Assembly: GCF_011303755.1 (NCBI RefSeq)
Contig: NZ_CP049885.1
Location: 2,648,001-2,712,000 of the forward strand
Origin: Acidovorax sp. HDW3
Lineage (GTDB): Bacteria > Pseudomonadota > Gammaproteobacteria > Burkholderiales > Burkholderiaceae_C
Direction: 5' to 3'
DNA: 64,000 nt
Shown: positions 11,790 to 22,176 of the stretch, piece by piece
How positions within the stretch are numbered: position 1 is the stretch's first letter
How the letters are laid out: every line of letters begins with the position of its first letter
Notes under the pieces: generated by a model
Seen by the model: the letters and a program-made list of their open reading frames with translations, nothing else
Told to the model about the DNA's origin: nothing
The model's database searches: none
Made by a program: the position numbers and the translations under genes

Positions 11790-11865
11790 AGCTGCTCGCG
11801 CTTGCTGCACAAGGGTTTGAGCATGTTTTATGCCTGAAAACCTTGCTGGACAAGCGCGAGCAGCT
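11790..11865. repeat. Long palindromic intergenic repeat (Comamonadaceae type)
   Basis: Two perfect 15-base arms (AGCTGCTCGCGCTTG at 11790-11804 and its complement at 11851-11865) enclose 46 bases with further internal pairing (AAGGGTTT with AAAACCTT). The element sits between glpU and glpV and would form a long stem in the operon mRNA. A single arm recurs at 20003-20031 with about two mismatches, so it belongs to a dispersed family. Confidence 0.75.
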
Positions 11866-11876
11866 ATCATTTTTCA

Positions 11877-12185
11877 TCACCCTTTGCGCAGCAGCAGCGC
11901 CAGCACGGCCATGGAGGCCACGAAGCTGATCCACACCGAGGGCTCGGCCTGCAGGCTGAACCAGCCCTGCAGCTTCTCGCCCAGCCCCACCCAGATGAGG
12001 TTGATGTAGGCGGCGCTGAGCAGGCCGATGAAGAGCCGGTCGCCACGCGTGGTGGCAATCGGCAGCCAGCCCTTGCGCAGGCGCGTGGGGTATTTGATCT
12101 CGGCCAGCGTCATGGCCACCAGCATCAGCGCGATACAACTGAAAAACACGGCCACCGGGGTGGTCCAGGCCATCCACTCAAACAT
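11877..12185 (-). CDS. glpU: DUF2160 small membrane subunit of the glycerol importer
   Basis: The 102-residue protein has three hydrophobic segments (about residues 5-27, 50-65 and 80-97) separated by short basic loops such as YPTRLRKGW. It fits the DUF2160 family, whose members lie between the permease and binding-protein genes of glycerol ABC operons (GlpU in Rhizobium). Its exact role is unknown; an accessory subunit of the permease is the simplest reading. It sits 12 bases downstream of glpQ. Confidence 0.82.
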   Translation of the reverse strand: MFEWMAWTTPVAVFFSCIALMLVAMTLAEIKYPTRLRKGWLPIATTRGDRLFIGLLSAAYINLIWVGLGEKLQGWFSLQAEPSVWISFVASMAVLALLLRKG

Positions 12186-12197
12186 GTCGGCGCCTCC

Positions 12198-13002
12198 TTA
12201 AACGCGGCCCATCGCAAAGCCTTTTGCGATGTAGTGGCGCACAAACCAAATCACGATGGCACCGGGCACGATGGTCAGCACGCCGGCGGCGGCCAGCGTG
12301 GCCCAGTCCATGCCGCTGGCGCTGACGGTACGCGTCATGGTCGCCACGATGGGCTTGGCGTTGACGCTGGTGAGCGTGCGCGCGAGCAGCAGTTCCACCC
12401 ACGAGAACATGAAGCAGAAGAACGCCGCCACGCCCACGCCCGCCTTGATGAGCGGCAGGAAGATGGTGAAGAAAAAGCGTGGGAAGCTGTAGCCGTCGAT
12501 GTACGCCGTCTCGTCGATCTCGCGCGGAATGCCGCTCATGAAGCCTTCCAGAATCCACACCGCCAACGGCACGTTGAACAGCAGGTGCGCCAGCGCCACC
12601 GCCAGGTGCGTGTCCATCAGCCCCACGGTGGTGTAGAGCTGGAAGAACGGCAGCAGGAACACGGCGGGCGGCGTCATGCGGTTGGTCAGCAGCCAGAAAA
12701 ATACGTGCTTGTCGCCCAGGAACTGGTAGCGCGAAAAGGCATAGGCCGCCGGCAACGCCACGGTGAGCGCAATCACCATGTTGATGGCCACGTAGATCAG
12801 GCTGTTGATGTAGCCCGAGTACCAGCTCTCGTCGGTGAAGATGGTTTTGTAGTTGGCCCAGGTGAAGTGCTGCGGCCACAGCGAGAAGCTCGACAGAATC
12901 TCCTCGTTGGTCTTGAAGCTCATGTTCACCATCCAGTAGATCGGCAGGATGGCAAACAGCAGGTAGGCAATCAGGAACAGCGTGCGTTTTTGAAAGCGGG
13001 CT

Positions 13003-13010
<8 letters not shown>
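12198..13010 (-). CDS. glpQ: Glycerol ABC transporter permease 2
   Basis: This inner-membrane permease has six predicted transmembrane segments and the EAA loop that contacts the ATPases (ETAYIDGYSFPRFFFTIFLP). It belongs to the MalG-like branch (opening hydrophobic helix then LPIYWMVNMSFKTNEE). The ATG at 13010 gives 270 residues. It overlaps the stop of glpP (ATGACTGA) and has GGAGGG upstream, so it is translationally coupled to glpP. The name follows the Rhizobium glp importer and is not the E. coli phosphodiesterase GlpQ. Confidence 0.88.
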
Positions 13011-13899
<889 letters not shown>

Positions 13900-13981
13900 A
13901 TCTGCCCCCACGCTCGGCACTGCGTGTTCTCGCTGCCCCCCAAGGGGGCGCGAACTTGCTTGAAGCGGTTCTGCGCTGCGT

Positions 13982-15052
13982 TCATGCCAGCAACTCCTCG
14001 TTTTGGTAGAAGCAGGTGTGCTCGCCCAGCACCTGCAGCCACACCGTCTGGCCCACGGCGGGCAGCGCGGCGTCGCTGGCGCAACGCGCCTTGAGCTGCT
14101 GGCCGTCGATCTGCGCCGTCAGCATCTGGTGCGTGCCCAGGTCTTGCACGCGCTGCACGGCGCAGGGCAAGGCACCGGGGGCGCCGGCATCGACCACCGC
14201 CAGGTATTCCGGGCGCACGCCCAGACTGAGCGCACCCGCTGGCAGCGGGCGCGGCGCGGCCCACTGCATCCCAGCAACCTGCAGCGCGCCGCCTTGCACC
14301 TGGGCGGGCAAAAAATTCATGCCCGGCGAGCCGATGAAGTGGCCCACAAACGCATGGCGCGGGCGCTCGAACAGCGCGTCCGGCGTGCCCACCTGCACGG
14401 CGCGCCCGCGCGTCATCACCACCACCTGGTCGGCAAAGGTCAGCGCCTCCACCTGGTCGTGGGTGACGTAGATCAGCGTCAGCTTGAGTTCGTGGTGGAT
14501 TTGCTTCAACTTGCGCCGCAGCTGCCATTTCAGGTGCGGGTCGATCACCGTCAGCGGCTCATCGAACAGCACCGCCGCCACGTCCTCGCGCACCAGGCCC
14601 CGGCCGAGCGAGATTTTTTGCTTGGCATCGGCCGCCAGGTTGGCCGCGCGCTGGTCGAGCTGGCCGCTCATCTCCAGCATCTCGGCAATTTTGCCCACGC
14701 GCTCGCGGATCTTGGCCTCGGGCACCTTGCGGTTCCTCAAAGGAAAGGCCAGGTTCTCGGCCACCGTCATGGTGTCGTAGATCACCGGGAACTGGAACAC
14801 CTGCGCAATGTTGCGCTCCTGCGGGCTGGCGCGCGTGACATCGCGGCCATCGAACAGCACCTGGCCGTGCGAGGGCACGAGCAGGCCCGACATGATGTTG
14901 AGCATGGTCGTCTTGCCGCAGCCCGAGGGCCCGAGCAGCGCGTAGGCGCCGCCGTCGTCAAACGTCATGTCCAGCGGCAGCAGGGCGTAATCGCTGTCCT
15001 GCTGCGGGTTGGCCTTGTAGGAATGGGCCAACTTCAATTCAATGCGCGCCAT
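13982..15052 (-). CDS. glpT: Glycerol ABC transporter ATPase with degenerate signature motif
   Basis: This cytoplasmic ATPase has a good Walker A (GPSGCGKTT, residues 41-49), Walker B (VLFDEP, 161-166) and H-loop histidine (VTHDQ, H198), then a C-terminal regulatory/TOBE-type domain. The ABC signature is not LSGGQ: the equivalent residues are LAADA (139-143), followed by KQKISLGRGL. The 356-residue product has the usual length for CUT1-type ATPases. It is encoded two bases after glpS, and the two probably form a heterodimer. The name follows the Rhizobium importer, not the E. coli glycerol-3-phosphate antiporter. Confidence 0.9.
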   Translation of the reverse strand: MARIELKLAHSYKANPQQDSDYALLPLDMTFDDGGAYALLGPSGCGKTTMLNIMSGLLVPSHGQVLFDGRDVTRASPQERNIAQVFQFPVIYDTMTVAENLAFPLRNRKVPEAKIRERVGKIAEMLEMSGQLDQRAANLAADAKQKISLGRGLVREDVAAVLFDEPLTVIDPHLKWQLRRKLKQIHHELKLTLIYVTHDQVEALTFADQVVVMTRGRAVQVGTPDALFERPRHAFVGHFIGSPGMNFLPAQVQGGALQVAGMQWAAPRPLPAGALSLGVRPEYLAVVDAGAPGALPCAVQRVQDLGTHQMLTAQIDGQQLKARCASDAALPAVGQTVWLQVLGEHTCFYQNEELLA

Positions 15053-15054
15053 GG

Positions 15055-16137
<1,083 letters not shown>

Positions 16138-16267
16138 TGCTTATCTTTCTGTGTACCCTCGGTGGGTCGTAGATGGGCCGGAACGCGGGACGCGCCGGCT
16201 CGTTTCGGATTTGTGCATTCTTGTTCTTTTTGGCGCGCGAATGTACTACGGACTTACCCCTAAAATT

Positions 16268-16290
16268 TTCGTTTTGGTTCGTTTTACAAT
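16268..16290 (+). promoter_or_regulatory. Candidate GlpR operator and -10 in the glpS/glpR intergenic region
   Basis: The 181-base divergent gap holds a direct repeat of TTCGTTTT with a 10-base period (16268-16275 and 16278-16285), running into TACAAT (16285-16290), a plausible -10 for glpR. TTTCGTT-type half sites resemble those bound by GlpR in enteric bacteria, and DeoR-family repressors often use tandem repeats. No convincing -35 was found, which fits a repressor- or activator-dependent promoter. The assignment is inference. Confidence 0.45.
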
Positions 16291-16318
16291 ACGGGCTCTA
16301 AAAAAAGGAATCTCTCCG

Positions 16319-17086
16319 GTGACCACCACCCCCCGCCAACTGCAATTGCTGCAGGCGCTGCGCCAGCGCCAGAGCGCCAGCGTCGAAGAACTGGCCGAGC
16401 TGCTCGGCGTCACGCTGCAGACCGTGCGCCGCGACGTACAGCGCCTGGCCGATGCCGGCCTGCTGCTGCGCTTTCATGGCGGCGTGCGCCTGCCGGGCTC
16501 GACGGTAGAAAACCTCGCCCACCAGCAGCGCGAGAACCTCAACCCCGAGGGCAAGGCGCGCATCGCCCGCGCCGTGGCACAGCAAATCCCCAACGGCTGC
16601 TCGCTCATCCTCAACATCGGCACCACCACCGAGGCCGTGGCGCGCGCGCTCTTGCGGCACCAGGGGCTGCGCGTCATCACCAACAACCTCAACGTTGCCA
16701 CCATCCTCTCGGACAACCCCGACTGCGAGGTCATCGTCGCCGGCGGCATGGTGCGCGCGCGCGACCGCGCCATCGTGGGCGAGGCGGCGATCGATTTCAT
16801 GCACCAGTTCCGCGTCGATATCGCCGTCATCGGCATCTCCGGCATTGAAGAAGACGGCACGCTGCGCGACTACGACCTGCGCGAGGTGAAGGTGGCGCAA
16901 ACCATCATCGCCCAGGCGCGCGAAGTCTGGCTGGTGGCCGACCAAAGCAAATTTGGCCGCCCGGCCATGGTGCAGCTCGCCACACTCGACCAGATCGACC
17001 GCCTGTTCACCGACGCCCCCCCGCCCGAGCCCTTCCCGGCCCTGCTGCACGACGCCGCCGTCGAATGCCACGTCGCCCAGACCTGA
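16319..17086 (+). CDS. glpR: Glycerol regulon repressor (DeoR family)
   Basis: GlpR represses glycerol genes in the absence of glycerol-3-phosphate. The GTG at 16319, with AAGGAA about nine bases upstream, gives 255 residues. The N-terminal DeoR helix-turn-helix ([20 protein letters not shown]) lies near residues 20-40, followed by the sugar-phosphate-sensing domain with the family phrases [20 protein letters not shown] and VVVAGG-like VIVAGGMV. A longer upstream frame has no ribosome binding site. It is divergent from glpS and 22 bases upstream of glpK, with which it probably forms an operon. Confidence 0.93.
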   Translation: MTTTPRQLQLLQALRQRQSASVEELAELLGVTLQTVRRDVQRLADAGLLLRFHGGVRLPGSTVENLAHQQRENLNPEGKARIARAVAQQIPNGCSLILNIGTTTEAVARALLRHQGLRVITNNLNVATILSDNPDCEVIVAGGMVRARDRAIVGEAAIDFMHQFRVDIAVIGISGIEEDGTLRDYDLREVKVAQTIIAQAREVWLVADQSKFGRPAMVQLATLDQIDRLFTDAPPPEPFPALLHDAAVECHVAQT

Positions 17087-17108
17087 CTTTTTCTTTTCTC
17101 ACCACACC

Positions 17109-18605
17109 ATGACCTACCTGCTCGCCCTCGACCAAGGCACCTCCAGCTCCCGCGCCATCGTCTTTGACGCCCAGGGCCACCCCATCGCCCAGGCCCAGCA
17201 GGAACTCACGCAGCACTACCCCCAGCCCGGCTGGGTCGAGCACGATCCGCTCGAAATCTGGCGCACCCAGCTCGCCACCGCCCGCCAGGCGCTGGCGCAG
17301 GCGGGCATCAGCGCGGCCCAGGTGCGCAGCATAGGCATCACCAACCAGCGCGAAACCACCGTGCTCTGGAATCGCCACACCGGCCAGCCGCTGCACCACG
17401 CCATCGTCTGGCAAGACCGGCGCGCCGAGCCCGCCTGCGCCCAGCTGCGCGAGCAAGGCCAGGCCGAGGCCATTGCGGCCAAGACCGGGCTGCTCGTCGA
17501 TGCGTATTTTTCTGCCACCAAGCTGCAATGGCTGCTCGACCACATTCCGGGCGCACGCGCCCAGGCCGAGCGCGGCGAGCTCGCCTTTGGCACTATTGAT
17601 AGCTGGCTCATCTGGCAACTCACCGGCGGCCAGCGCCACGTCACCGACGTCTCCAACGCCAGCCGCACCATGCTGCTGAACGTGCACACCAACCAGTGGG
17701 ACGATGAATTGCTGGCGCTGCTGCGCATTCCGCGCGCGCTGCTGCCCGAGGTGTTGCCTTCGAGCAGCGACTTTGGCCGCACCGCACCCGAACTGCTGGG
17801 CGCGGCGGTGGCCATTGGCGGCGTGGCCGGCGACCAGCAAAGCGCCCTCTTTGGCCAGGCTTGCTTCAAGGCCGGCATGGCCAAGAACACCTACGGCACG
17901 GGCTGCTTCATGCTCATGCACACCGGCGGCCAGTTCCAGCGCAGCAACAACGGCTTGATTACCACCAGCGCCGCCCAACCCACGGCGCAGGCGCAATTCG
18001 CGTTAGAGGGCAGCGTGTTTGTCGGCGGCGCCGTGGTGCAGTGGCTGCGCGACGGCCTGCACGCCATCCGCGCCAGCAGCGAGGTGCAGCAGCTCGCGCA
18101 AAGCGTGCCCGACTCGGGTGGCGTCATGTTCGTGCCCGCCTTCACCGGCCTGGGCGCGCCCTACTGGAAGCCCGACGCACGCGGCACCATCACCGGCCTG
18201 ACGCGCGGCACCACCATTGCCCACATCGCCCGCGCCGCGCTCGAATCCATCGCCTACCAAAGCGCCGCCCTGCTCCAAGCCATGGCGCGCGACGCGGTGG
18301 CCGCCGGCAGCAGCCCGGTGAGCGAGCTGCGCGTCGATGGCGGCGCCTGCGTCAACGACCTTTTAATGCAGTTCCAGGCCGACCTGCTGGGCATCCCCGT
18401 GGTGCGCCCCGCCTGCATCGAGACCACCGCCCTGGGCGCGGCCTACCTGGCGGGCCTGTCCTGCGGGCTGTACGCCAACACCGAAGAAATCGCCCACCTC
18501 TGGCGCGCCGAGCGCCGCTTTCTGCCCACCCTCCCCCGCGAGCGCGCCGAGGAACTCATGGCGCATTGGGAACATGCAGTGCGGCAGACGACGCTGGCGC
18601 CGTAG
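17109..18605 (+). CDS. glpK: Glycerol kinase
   Basis: GlpK phosphorylates glycerol to glycerol-3-phosphate with ATP, trapping it in the cell. The ATG at 17109 gives 498 residues, the usual length. It has the FGGY-kinase phosphate-binding motif [10 protein letters not shown] (residues 7-16), the NQRET segment that contacts glycerol, [10 protein letters not shown] in the middle and the second family signature region [13 protein letters not shown]. It follows glpR in the same direction. Confidence 0.97.
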   Translation: MTYLLALDQGTSSSRAIVFDAQGHPIAQAQQELTQHYPQPGWVEHDPLEIWRTQLATARQALAQAGISAAQVRSIGITNQRETTVLWNRHTGQPLHHAIVWQDRRAEPACAQLREQGQAEAIAAKTGLLVDAYFSATKLQWLLDHIPGARAQAERGELAFGTIDSWLIWQLTGGQRHVTDVSNASRTMLLNVHTNQWDDELLALLRIPRALLPEVLPSSSDFGRTAPELLGAAVAIGGVAGDQQSALFGQACFKAGMAKNTYGTGCFMLMHTGGQFQRSNNGLITTSAAQPTAQAQFALEGSVFVGGAVVQWLRDGLHAIRASSEVQQLAQSVPDSGGVMFVPAFTGLGAPYWKPDARGTITGLTRGTTIAHIARAALESIAYQSAALLQAMARDAVAAGSSPVSELRVDGGACVNDLLMQFQADLLGIPVVRPACIETTALGAAYLAGLSCGLYANTEEIAHLWRAERRFLPTLPRERAEELMAHWEHAVRQTTLAP

Positions 18606-19005
18606 CGCGGCGGCTGCAGCCCCCCCGCCGCCGCCTGTTTGCGCTGCGGGGTTTTTCTCCTTCCCCCGCTGGGGGAAGGCTGGGATGGGAGCCTGCTGGC
18701 ACTGGGCACAGAGGCCGATGAAGCAAGCGCCGCTGGCCCCCACCCCCGCCCTCCCCCAGAGGGCTTATGTATGCACACATCTTTTTTTGATAGCGCACAA
18801 CGCTTGTTTGGCGCTGATTTGCACTCCCTCTCCCCTTGCGGGAGAGGGTTGGGGAGAGGGGTGAATAGGCAAGGTGCTGCCAGCGCCCCCTCTCCCCCGG
18901 CCCCTCCCCCGCGAGGGGGGAGGGGAGCAAAAACCGCCCTTTGACCAGGCGCTTGATGTTGTAGCGGGGCGCCATCATGGTCATCGCCACCGACTGAGCG
19001 CCCCC
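18606..19005. other. Repeat-rich intergenic region after glpK
   Basis: No gene is supported here. The stretch starts with a perfect hairpin CCTTCCCCC/GGGGGAAGG (18659-18679) that may terminate the glpR-glpK transcript, although no T-run follows. It then carries inverted-repeat copy A (18788-18927). A short minus-strand reading around 18940-18990 (MTMMAPRYNIKRLVKG) may be a scrap of a lost gene but cannot be named. Confidence 0.5.
18788..18927 (+). repeat. Long inverted repeat, copy A
   Basis: About 140 bases here match, in reverse complement, positions 21630-21769. The core of roughly 105 bases (from CTCCCTCTCCCCT to the GGGGAG at the end) is nearly identical, and the outer part (tgatagcgc..cgcttgt.tggcgc) is looser. 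The element is built of CCCTCTCC/GGAGAGGG blocks that also fold on themselves. The two copies face each other around the Rpn nuclease, pilin and Sel1 genes. Confidence 0.85.
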
Positions 19006-19932
19006 TTATGCCGATGGTGGGGCCGGCGGTGCAGCAAACACCTCATCGAGTGAACGTGCGCTCAAAAAGCGATCTGTCCAGGCTTCCAGCTGCGCGGTGC
19101 TGGCCGCGTTCAGTGCGGCCAGCGTTTCTTGCGAGAGCGGGCCAAAGCGCGCCACCAGCAGGCGCTGCAGAATGCGGGCCTCGCCCTCTTTGCGGCCTTC
19201 CTGGCGGCCCTCCTGCCGGCCCTGGTCTTTGTGCTGGTGCGCCCATTCTTCAAACCGTGTAGCCAGTGTCATCTTCAACTCCTTCAAGTCTTGCACCTTG
19301 GGCAGTGCCAAGTCGTTTTTACTCTGCCGCAGCAGTACGGCGCGTATCCAGATGGCAAAAATGCGTTTGAGTTCGGGGTTGTCGTCCAGCCACGCATTGA
19401 GCAGGTCGATCACCTCCAGCACCGTGCTTTGTTCGGGCGGGCGCTGTAGGCGCATCATGGCCGCCGCCAGGTTTTGCATCTGCGCCAAGCCCGCTTCGGT
19501 GTACTGGTTTTCGGCAATCAGCAAGTATTGCATTTGCGGCAAAAACTGCGACACCAAGCCCGGCACCTTGGGAATCAACTCGCTGATGTTGGTCGCTGGC
19601 GTCCAGGGCGCGTCGCCGTTGTAGAGCACGATGGGCAGCACCGGCGGTAGTTTGCGATCAGGCAGCACCTGTTTGGCTTTGATGAGGTCTTGGTACAGCA
19701 GCCCCACATAGCTCATCATGCGCACCGCCATCCACGCATCGACCTTGCTTTGGAACTCGATCAGGATGTACAGATACACCCAATCGCCGCCGACTTTGAC
19801 GCGCCAGACCACATCGTCAGCGCGGTGGCGCATGTCGTCGCTGACGTAGCTGCCGGGCATTTTTTGCAGCGTGCTGTAGTCCAGGCTGTGCAACCAGGCA
19901 TCCGGAATAAAGCCCAGCGCCAAGTCGCGCAC
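19006..19932 (-). CDS. Rpn-family recombination-promoting nuclease, N-terminus lost
   Basis: Rpn proteins are PD-(D/E)XK nucleases that promote RecA-independent recombination. The 308 readable residues contain the catalytic-type elements RADDVVW (D39/D40) and EFQS (E59, Q61), and a C-terminal DUF4351-like segment (LQRLLVARFGPLSQETL). A polar repeat QEGRQEGRKEGEA links the two. Family members usually have about 20 residues before PELVRDL. Here that part can be read in frame (AYNRPPCAPEL) but has no ATG before a stop, and only a GTG at 19932 could serve as start. The gene is therefore probably 5'-truncated or frameshifted. Confidence 0.75.
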   Translation of the reverse strand: MRDLALGFIPDAWLHSLDYSTLQKMPGSYVSDDMRHRADDVVWRVKVGGDWVYLYILIEFQSKVDAWMAVRMMSYVGLLYQDLIKAKQVLPDRKLPPVLPIVLYNGDAPWTPATNISELIPKVPGLVSQFLPQMQYLLIAENQYTEAGLAQMQNLAAAMMRLQRPPEQSTVLEVIDLLNAWLDDNPELKRIFAIWIRAVLLRQSKNDLALPKVQDLKELKMTLATRFEEWAHQHKDQGRQEGRQEGRKEGEARILQRLLVARFGPLSQETLAALNAASTAQLEAWTDRFLSARSLDEVFAAPPAPPSA

Positions 19933-20002
19933 CAGCTCGGGGGCGCATGGTGGTCGATTGTAGGCAGAGCACCCATGCTGCCTGCTCCTACTAAAAATTC
20001 AT

Positions 20003-20031
20003 AGCTGCTTGCGCTTGTCCAGCAAGGGTTT
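20003..20031 (+). repeat. Single arm of the dispersed palindromic repeat
   Basis: AGCTGCTTGCGCTTGTCCAG and the following AAGGGTTT match one arm of the element at 11790-11865 with about two differences. It lies just upstream of the damaged 5' end of the Rpn gene and may mark the break point that removed its start. A related short motif (agacaagcgtcaggcgctatcaaa) occurs at 20203-20226 and again inside copy B. Confidence 0.6.
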
Positions 20032-20078
20032 GAGGCCAAAAATACCCTTTAAAACGCCCTGTTTTCCACCCTGCAAGC

Positions 20079-20127
20079 GGGCAGCATGTGTGTCGGCGCC
20101 GCCGTGGTGCAGTGGCTGCGCGACGGC
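20079..20127 (+). pseudogene. Decayed fragment of glpK
   Basis: These 49 bases match the glpK segment 18008-18056 (encoding [16 protein letters not shown]) with three mismatches. Directly after it, 20128-20185 matches the sequence downstream of glpK (18613-18679), including the CCTTCCCCC/GGGGG hairpin. So part of the glpK 3' region was duplicated and internally deleted, joining codon ~316 to the 3' flank. No function is expected. Confidence 0.75.
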
Positions 20128-20317
20128 TGCAGCCCCCGCCTGCTCACACTGCGGGGTTTTGCTCCTTCCCCCGCTGGGGGAGAAGGTGAAAACCGGCCCC
20201 AGACAAGCGTCAGGCGCTATCAAAATTGCTGTGCAGCGGTCTATACCAGCAGCCCCAGCACGGCCCTTCAAAAAGAACCAGGACATTTGCCTGGTTTGCA
20301 TTTATTTAGGAAATAAA

Positions 20318-20345
20318 AAACCCCCTTTCAAGCGAAAGGGGGTTT
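20318..20345 (-). terminator. Intrinsic terminator of the pilin gene
   Basis: Perfect 12-base arms AAACCCCCTTTC / GAAAGGGGGTTT enclose a 4-base loop, 42 bases after the pilin stop codon. On the minus strand the stem ends in TTT followed by TTATTTCC, a good intrinsic terminator. Confidence 0.85.
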
Positions 20346-20386
20346 GCCTCAAATATCTCCTCTCATTCAGGAGACATTAACCGCAA

Positions 20387-20824
20387 TTAGCAAATGCGGG
20401 GGCTTGTCGTGCAGGTACCACTCACAGCCCAAGTAATGCCATCGGCAGTTGCAGTAGGCGTCAGAATATAAGTTTCGCCATTGAGCTTACCTGCCGTCAC
20501 TGCAGTTGCAGTAATCACACCAGCCGCAGTAGAAACACTCGCCACTTTACCCACTGCAGCTGCGGTATTGGCCTTGACTTCCCAGCCCACACCCGAAGCG
20601 CCACCATTACAGGCAGTCACGGTATTGTTATTATTTTGCGCACAGGTTGCCACATCATTTTTGACAGCACTTGCCAAATTGATAATTTCTGTGAATTCAG
20701 CCTTGCGGGTGTACTGGCTGTACTGAGGCAGCGCCACAGCAGCCAAAATACCAATGATCGCCACAACGATCATCAATTCGATCAGGGTAAAACCCTTTTG
20801 CACGGAACGCATCGTACGGTTCAT
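20387..20824 (-). CDS. pilA: Type IV pilin (PilA-like major pilin)
   Basis: The ATG at 20824, with GAAGGAG upstream, gives a 145-residue prepilin. The class III leader ends [20 protein letters not shown], with the prepilin peptidase cut after G11 and the conserved E5 of the mature protein (E16 of the precursor). The long hydrophobic helix is followed by a small, alanine/threonine-rich head with cysteines at VATCAQ, TACNGG and the C-terminal pair [10 protein letters not shown], which could form the D-region disulfide. An in-frame extension upstream has no leader features. It has its own terminator. Assembly genes are not in the window, so whether this is the major pilin is uncertain. Confidence 0.88.
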   Translation of the reverse strand: MNRTMRSVQKGFTLIELMIVVAIIGILAAVALPQYSQYTRKAEFTEIINLASAVKNDVATCAQNNNNTVTACNGGASGVGWEVKANTAAAVGKVASVSTAAGVITATAVTAGKLNGETYILTPTATADGITWAVSGTCTTSPRIC

Positions 20825-21063
20825 TTCAAACTCCTTCGAAGGGGAAAAGAACAGGCACAGGGCCTGGACGCAGAGACAAGGGCAAGCACCGTGCCAGCGC
20901 TGAAAACGCCGTTTGCGCCGCCAAAAACCGGGTTTGTCGCCCGCCAGGGGCGCCAGCGGCGGGCGCGCGTCGCCTTTTTGGCGCGACAGCAACAAGCGCT
21001 TACCAGCCTGTCGCCCGGCGGCGGCGCCATGGCGGGCGCTGCGGCCTCACTACAATTTGCGCC

Positions 21064-21612
21064 ATGCATACCACCGCCTCTGATCTGCCGCCGCAGGGCA
21101 TTAGCCTGCCGACTTTGGTTGCCCTTTCCGGGCGCAGCCTGCGCACCTGGCAGCGGCGCGTAGAAGAAGGGGCCGTGCCCAGCCTGCGCGATGCCAGCGG
21201 GCGCACCCTGGTGCCTCTGGCCGCTTTGGCCGCGCTGCCCGACCTGCAGGGCGGCAACTGGAGCGCAGCCGATCTGCAGCTGCTGCTGCACGCCGACGGC
21301 GGCGCCCCCCAGGCTCTGGCAGAGCTGGGCGCGCGCTTTGCGTTGCAGGCGCTAGAGGCGCATCGCTCCAGCGGTGGGGGGGGGGGGCAAGATCATACGC
21401 GCTGCGCCCAGTTTTTCCTGGGCAAAGCAGCCGACCTGGGCGAAGCCGATGCCATGCATTGGCTGGGGCTGCTGGCAGCCGCCGGCGCGCACGAGGGCGG
21501 CAGCCCCGACCCCGCCCTGGCGCTGATGTGGCTGGCCAAGGCCAGCACCCAGGGCCACGCGATTGCGCAAGCGCAGGTGCAGGCGCTGCTGGCGGGACTG
21601 CCCAAGGGGTGA
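21064..21612 (+). CDS. Sel1-repeat protein with an N-terminal HTH-like segment and a G12 tract
   Basis: The 182-residue product has an N-terminal segment resembling a helix-turn-helix (SLPTLVALSGRSLRTWQRRV, residues 14-33). Its C-terminal half carries Sel1/TPR-like repeats (AQFFLGKAADLGEADAMHWL and ALMWLAKASTQGHAIAQAQV), which usually mediate protein contacts. The two parts are joined by a glycine linker encoded by a run of 12 G (21376-21387). No function can be assigned. Confidence 0.65.
   Translation: MHTTASDLPPQGISLPTLVALSGRSLRTWQRRVEEGAVPSLRDASGRTLVPLAALAALPDLQGGNWSAADLQLLLHADGGAPQALAELGARFALQALEAHRSSGGGGGQDHTRCAQFFLGKAADLGEADAMHWLGLLAAAGAHEGGSPDPALALMWLAKASTQGHAIAQAQVQALLAGLPKG
21376..21387 (+). 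repeat. G12 homopolymer inside the Sel1-repeat gene
   Basis: Twelve consecutive G lie in the coding sequence between the N-terminal segment and the Sel1 repeats. A gain or loss of one base would shift the frame and remove the repeats, as in phase-variable contingency genes. It could also be a sequencing uncertainty. Confidence 0.8.
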
Positions 21613-21629
21613 TGGCACGACGGCTGTGA

Positions 21630-21769
21630 CTCCCCTCCCCCCTCGCGGGGGAGGGGTGGGGGGAGAGGGGGCGCTGGCAGCAGCTTGCCTGTTCACCCCT
21701 CTCCCCAACCCTCTCCCGCAAGGGGAGAGGGAGTAAAACCCCGCGCCAGACAAGCGTCAGGCGCTATCA
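21630..21769 (-). repeat. Long inverted repeat, copy B
   Basis: This is the reverse-complement partner of 18788-18927, nearly identical over about 105 bases. It follows the Sel1-repeat gene. Its CCCTCTCCCC/GGGGAGAGGG content can also fold locally and could end transcription from the Sel1 gene. Confidence 0.85.
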
Positions 21770-21879
21770 AATTCATCACGGCCAGCCGCTTTCAACAGAT
21801 AGCAGGGAAAAAAACACTGCGCCGTGACCAAGGGGCTTTGCGGGTTGCGGTTTTGAGAGCAGACGTGATAATACTCATC

Positions 21880-22176
21880 ATGCCTGAGACAAAGCTCTAC
21901 GACGAATCCCACAAGATTTCTGACAAACGTGGAAACGGGAGCCTGCGGCGAGAAGTCTGGGTTGACCATCTCGGCAAGGTAGTCCGCTACAACCTCGCCT
22001 ACATCAATCACAACCTTCATGCCGGCGACAACGGGCGGGTGGTGGGCTACGACAACGCCCATGGCTACCACCACAGGCATTACTTTGGCGTTGTGGAACC
22101 CATCGTCTTCGTTAGCTTCGAGGACATTGAGGAGCGATTTGAACAAGATTGGATTGCACTGAAAGGCCACCAATGA
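21880..22176 (+). CDS. tumE: Probable TumE-family toxin (DUF6516-like)
   Basis: The ATG at 21880 gives 98 residues (MPETKLYDESHKIS...). The pattern of a small basic protein with LRREVWVDHLGKVVRYNLAY, an HNGHGYHHRHYFG-like centre (NAHGYHHRHYFG) and a C-terminal FEDIEERFEQDW fits the TumE/DUF6516 family of type II toxins. Its stop overlaps the start of a small helix-turn-helix gene (ATGA), as in TumE-TumA pairs with the toxin first. The family call rests on recalled motifs and gene pairing, not a search. It lies just outside the predicted ICE end. Confidence 0.6.
   Translation: MPETKLYDESHKISDKRGNGSLRREVWVDHLGKVVRYNLAYINHNLHAGDNGRVVGYDNAHGYHHRHYFGVVEPIVFVSFEDIEERFEQDWIALKGHQ

Noticed and set aside
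11870-11877. Exact TTTTTCAT, the Tn4371 attachment 8-mer, near glpU
   Set aside because: It lies inside the chromosomal glycerol operon with intact genes on both sides; there is no element next to it. At most it is an unused target.
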